In this document: piece after piece, positions 44,103 to 45,957 of the stretch
Layout of the letters: the number at the start of each line of letters is the position of its first letter
Position numbering within the stretch: the first letter of the stretch is position 1
Origin: Candidatus Aquidulcis sp.
Lineage (GTDB): Bacteria > Chloroflexota > Anaerolineae > UBA4142
Assembly (NCBI GenBank): GCA_020723345.1
Contig: DYJA01000003.1
Location: forward strand, 145,050 to 191,006
Length of the DNA stretch: 45,957 bases
Direction: 5' to 3'
Made by a program: the position numbers and the translations under genes
The notes under the pieces: generated by a model
Told to the model about the DNA's origin: nothing
What the model saw: only the letters and a program-made list of their open reading frames with translations
Databases searched by the model: none

Positions 44103-45004
44103 ACGGCGCGCGTCATCACCTCGCGCAACATTGTCGGCAGCAACTCGACGCGATACTCGCGCGTCGCGCGATGCGCGCTGGTGCGCGGTTGCGCTTCGCT
44201 CAGCAACACACGCGCGGCTTGTTCCAGCGTCGCGTCGTCCAGCACCTTGCCGCGCAGAAATTCTTCCGTGCGCGCCGCGCGAAACAGCGTCGGTGCGACT
44301 GGTCCCGCGCTGATCGCGACATCGTCAATTGCGAATTGCGAATTGCGAATTGCGAGTTTGACACGTGCTGCCATCCCCAAAATCGGCAGCGCGATTCCTT
44401 GCGGGCGCATAATGCGCGCGAACGCGCTACCTTCATTCGCGCCTGTCGGACGAAAACGAATCGCGCTGATAATCTCGCGCGTCGAGTCCACCGCGCTTTT
44501 GCCAGGACCCAGGTACAACGACGCAATCGGTCGCCACTGTTCACTGTTCACTGTTGACTGTTTACTGCGAACTTGCACTTCCGCGCCCAGCACCGCCAAC
44601 GCCACCGCGCTATCCGCCGCCGGGAGCGCGTGCGCGACGTTGCCGACGACGGTGCCCATATTCCGAATCTGCGCGCCCGCGACGACACCGCTCGCTTCGT
44701 GCAACGCGGTGGCGCGCGCCTGGACGAGCGACGACGCGACAACTTGCGCGTGCGTGACCGCGCAGCCGATCACGATCCAGCCCGCGTCCGCGTCTTCGCG
44801 GATTTCGTTCGCGCCCGCGATGCGCGTCACGTCAATCAGCGCGGCGTAGTGCGGACGCGCGCCCGAATAGTGTTCTTCTTTCAAATCGAGGAGCAAATCG
44901 GTACCGCCGCCGATGACGCGCGCGCGCCCATCATAGCGCGCGAGCAGTCCCAACGCATCGTCGAGCGTCGCGGGAATATGATACTCGTCCCAAAATTTTG
45001 GCAT
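44087..45004 (-). CDS. FAD-binding subunit of the xanthine-dehydrogenase-family enzyme
   Basis: 305 residues, start at ATG 45004 (MPKFWDEYHIPATLDDAL); the open frame upstream has no support. The CoxM/XdhB-type FAD domain is clear: ARVIGGGTDLLL near residue 30, RIMRPQGIALPI, and GAQIRNMGTVVGNVAHALPAADSAVAL holding the second FAD contact. It passes electrons from the [2Fe-2S] subunit to NAD or another acceptor. Two in-frame heptamer arrays encode SKQSTVNSEQ (residues ~147-157) and LAIRNSQFAI (~217-226). Upstream of the FeS/Mo gene on the same strand, 62 bases apart, so co-transcribed. Confidence 0.87.
   Translation of the reverse strand: MPKFWDEYHIPATLDDALGLLARYDGRARVIGGGTDLLLDLKEEHYSGARPHYAALIDVTRIAGANEIREDADAGWIVIGCAVTHAQVVASSLVQARATALHEASGVVAGAQIRNMGTVVGNVAHALPAADSAVALAVLGAEVQVRSKQSTVNSEQWRPIASLYLGPGKSAVDSTREIISAIRFRPTGANEGSAFARIMRPQGIALPILGMAARVKLAIRNSQFAIDDVAISAGPVAPTLFRAARTEEFLRGKVLDDATLEQAARVLLSEAQPRTSAHRATREYRVELLPTMLREVMTRAVKRAK
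44327..44356. repeat. Perfect heptamer array (AATTGCG)4 in frame in the FAD-subunit gene
   Basis: AATTGCG four times plus AG. Minus-strand reading gives LAIRNSQFAI within the FAD domain region. Confidence 0.9.
44535..44567. repeat. Heptamer array ([CGT]ACTGTT)n in frame in the FAD-subunit gene
   Basis: CACTGTT three times, GACTGTT, TACTG. Minus-strand reading gives SKQSTVNSEQ, the same peptide core as at 21416-21446 and 43512-43582. Confidence 0.9.
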
Positions 45005-45135
45005 ACGTGGATATTCTCTTGTGGAAAAAATTTGGCGGCTGGCGCTTTTCGTCGCGCGAGGATGCGCGACGCCGTCAATCACTGCGGGTGAACGACGACC
45101 AGCAAGCCAGAGGGTTTGCAAAAAATTGCCGAAGA

Positions 45136-45342
45136 TTAGACTGCCAGGGCTTTTTCGCGCAATGGCTCAATGACGCCTTTCATCAATGTTGACGCGTTGA
45201 GAATCTCCACGCCAATGAGTTCTCCCTTGGCGTCCAATTCCAAATTCACGCCAGGGGAAATTTCTACAACTTGTTCCTCTTGCCCCTGCCGCGCGAAATA
45301 CAAAATATCAAATTCGCGATCATAATAAACTTGGAGGTTCAT
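45136..45342 (-). CDS. DUF2283 small protein
   Basis: 68 residues. VYYDREFDILYF, ISPGVNLELDAKGELIGVEI and a C-terminal helix match DUF2283, a family that pairs with DUF4258. It overlaps the DUF4258 gene by 23 bases, in the order toxin-like first, antitoxin-like second. The 131-base gap toward the FAD gene holds no recognisable feature. Confidence 0.85.
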   Translation of the reverse strand: MNLQVYYDREFDILYFARQGQEEQVVEISPGVNLELDAKGELIGVEILNASTLMKGVIEPLREKALAV

Positions 45343-45619
45343 ACGGAATCCACCTCTCGCTCTCTATCCGTCGTTTTTTCTGTCCCTCTTTCAACGGATG
45401 AAGTGTAATCAGAACGATCTCGTCTCCCTCAACCGCGTAGGTCAATGCCATGTCACGTTCTTTGGCTTGAAATTCGATCCGCTTGACCGCAATAGACCAT
45501 CCTGTGATTCCGTTGCGGTAATGTCCATCCGCATCGCGCAGAATTGTTTCCGCGAATCCATCGGGAATATCGCGCAACCTTTGGCGTTCTGCGAAATGTT
45601 GTGAGAAGCGAATCTTCAT
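45320..45619 (-). CDS. DUF4258-like small protein, probable toxin partner
   Basis: 99 residues. RFSQHFAERQRLRDIP near the N-terminus, then a beta-rich centre (YRNGITGWSIAVKRIEF, ALTYAVEGDEIVLITLHPLK) match the DUF4258 (BrnT/RelE-like in spirit) pattern. With DUF2283 downstream it forms a probable toxin-antitoxin pair. No known enzymatic residue can be named with certainty. Confidence 0.72.
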   Translation of the reverse strand: MKIRFSQHFAERQRLRDIPDGFAETILRDADGHYRNGITGWSIAVKRIEFQAKERDMALTYAVEGDEIVLITLHPLKEGQKKRRIESERWIPYEPPSLL

Positions 45620-45698
45620 TGATAACCCTCAACGTCAGCGCACCGTTATTCTATCACATTCAACTCACTTTGCCAACGCCATTCTTATCTTTGAACTT

Positions 45699-45957
45699 TT
45701 AACTTGAAACTCTTTTCGCCCCCGCCATCATCAAGCCCAGGTCATCAATCGGCGTGTTTGGCGGAACGATGCCGACGATCTCGCCTTCGTACATCACCGC
45801 GATCCGATCCGCAAGCGCGAGCACTTCGTCGAGGTCTTCGCTGATGAGCAGAATCGCGGTGCCTTGCGCGCGCTCTTCGATCAGACGCTTGTGGATGTAC
45901 TCGGTCGCGCCGATGTCCACGCCGCGCGTCGGTTGCGCGGCGATCAGCAACTTGGGT
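45699..45957 (-). CDS. C-terminal end of a sugar/nucleoside ABC transporter ATPase (partial)
   Basis: Only the last ~86 codons are in the window; the frame is open through the right edge. The visible part follows Walker B of the second nucleotide-binding domain: [17 protein letters not shown] (D-loop region) and [21 protein letters not shown] (switch region), the pattern of double-domain RbsA/YufO-type ATPases used for ribose or nucleoside uptake. Nucleoside import would fit the neighbouring xanthine-dehydrogenase-type enzyme, which is inference. Confidence 0.83.
   Translation of the reverse strand, partial: PKLLIAAQPTRGVDIGATEYIHKRLIEERAQGTAILLISEDLDEVLALADRIAVMYEGEIVGIVPPNTPIDDLGLMMAGAKRVSS

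Overview
The window reads as chromosomal DNA of a GC-rich bacterium. A member of the Chloroflexota (Anaerolineae-like) is my best guess. That rests on the gene mix: a DUF4914 protein beside an aldehyde ferredoxin oxidoreductase, several B12-type radical SAM enzymes, a multihaem cytochrome, many toxin-antitoxin pairs, a tRNA without encoded CCA, and dense short repeats. It is inference, because no rRNA or marker gene is present.

Layout. 1-3698 (minus): a membrane protein, a zinc-ribbon protein and a large CHAT-protease/STAND-NTPase/TPR protein that runs off the left edge; this looks like an immune or cell-death cassette. 3797-5935: a promoter, a 14-site multihaem c-type cytochrome and a terminator. 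6082-10676: a metallophosphoesterase, two B12-type radical SAM enzymes and a glycosyltransferase. 10691-11274: a DUF433/DUF5615 pair. 11296-16280: a tungsten/molybdenum enzyme block of ubiquitin-fold MoaD/ThiS protein, poly-[4Fe-4S] ferredoxin, AOR and DUF4914, the last with a PEP-carboxykinase-like P-loop. 16509-18413: a cation-transporter-like protein, a lipoprotein and a DUF4160/DUF2442 pair. 18415-27685: three more radical SAM enzymes, VapBC and another PIN pair wedged between them, then a polyprenol-phosphate sugar transferase, a methyltransferase and a polytopic membrane protein; together with 6880-10676 this resembles a lipid or surface-glycan pathway. 27752-30594 (minus): a TumE-like pair and a PdtaS/PdtaR-type two-component system. 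30595-31152: tRNA-Pro(GGG) between two inverted-repeat elements. 31153-34133: a 978-residue lipoprotein and terminator. 34197-37251 (minus): small genes and a visibly AT-rich single-chain restriction-modification enzyme with its own promoter. 37248-45004 (minus): tandem GNAT, MFS transporter, M14 peptidase, and a xanthine-dehydrogenase-type enzyme (fused FeS+Mo subunit, separate FAD subunit). 45136-45957 (minus): a DUF4258/DUF2283 pair and the end of a sugar/nucleoside ABC transporter ATPase.

The most unusual aspect is repeat biology. Heptanucleotide arrays and palindromes occur between genes and also in frame inside conserved enzymes. Three unrelated proteins carry the same repeat-encoded peptide, QSTV[N/D]S, in the same sense and frame. 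Other repeats appear to supply stop codons of host genes. I saw no CRISPR array, transposase, integrase or replication origin.
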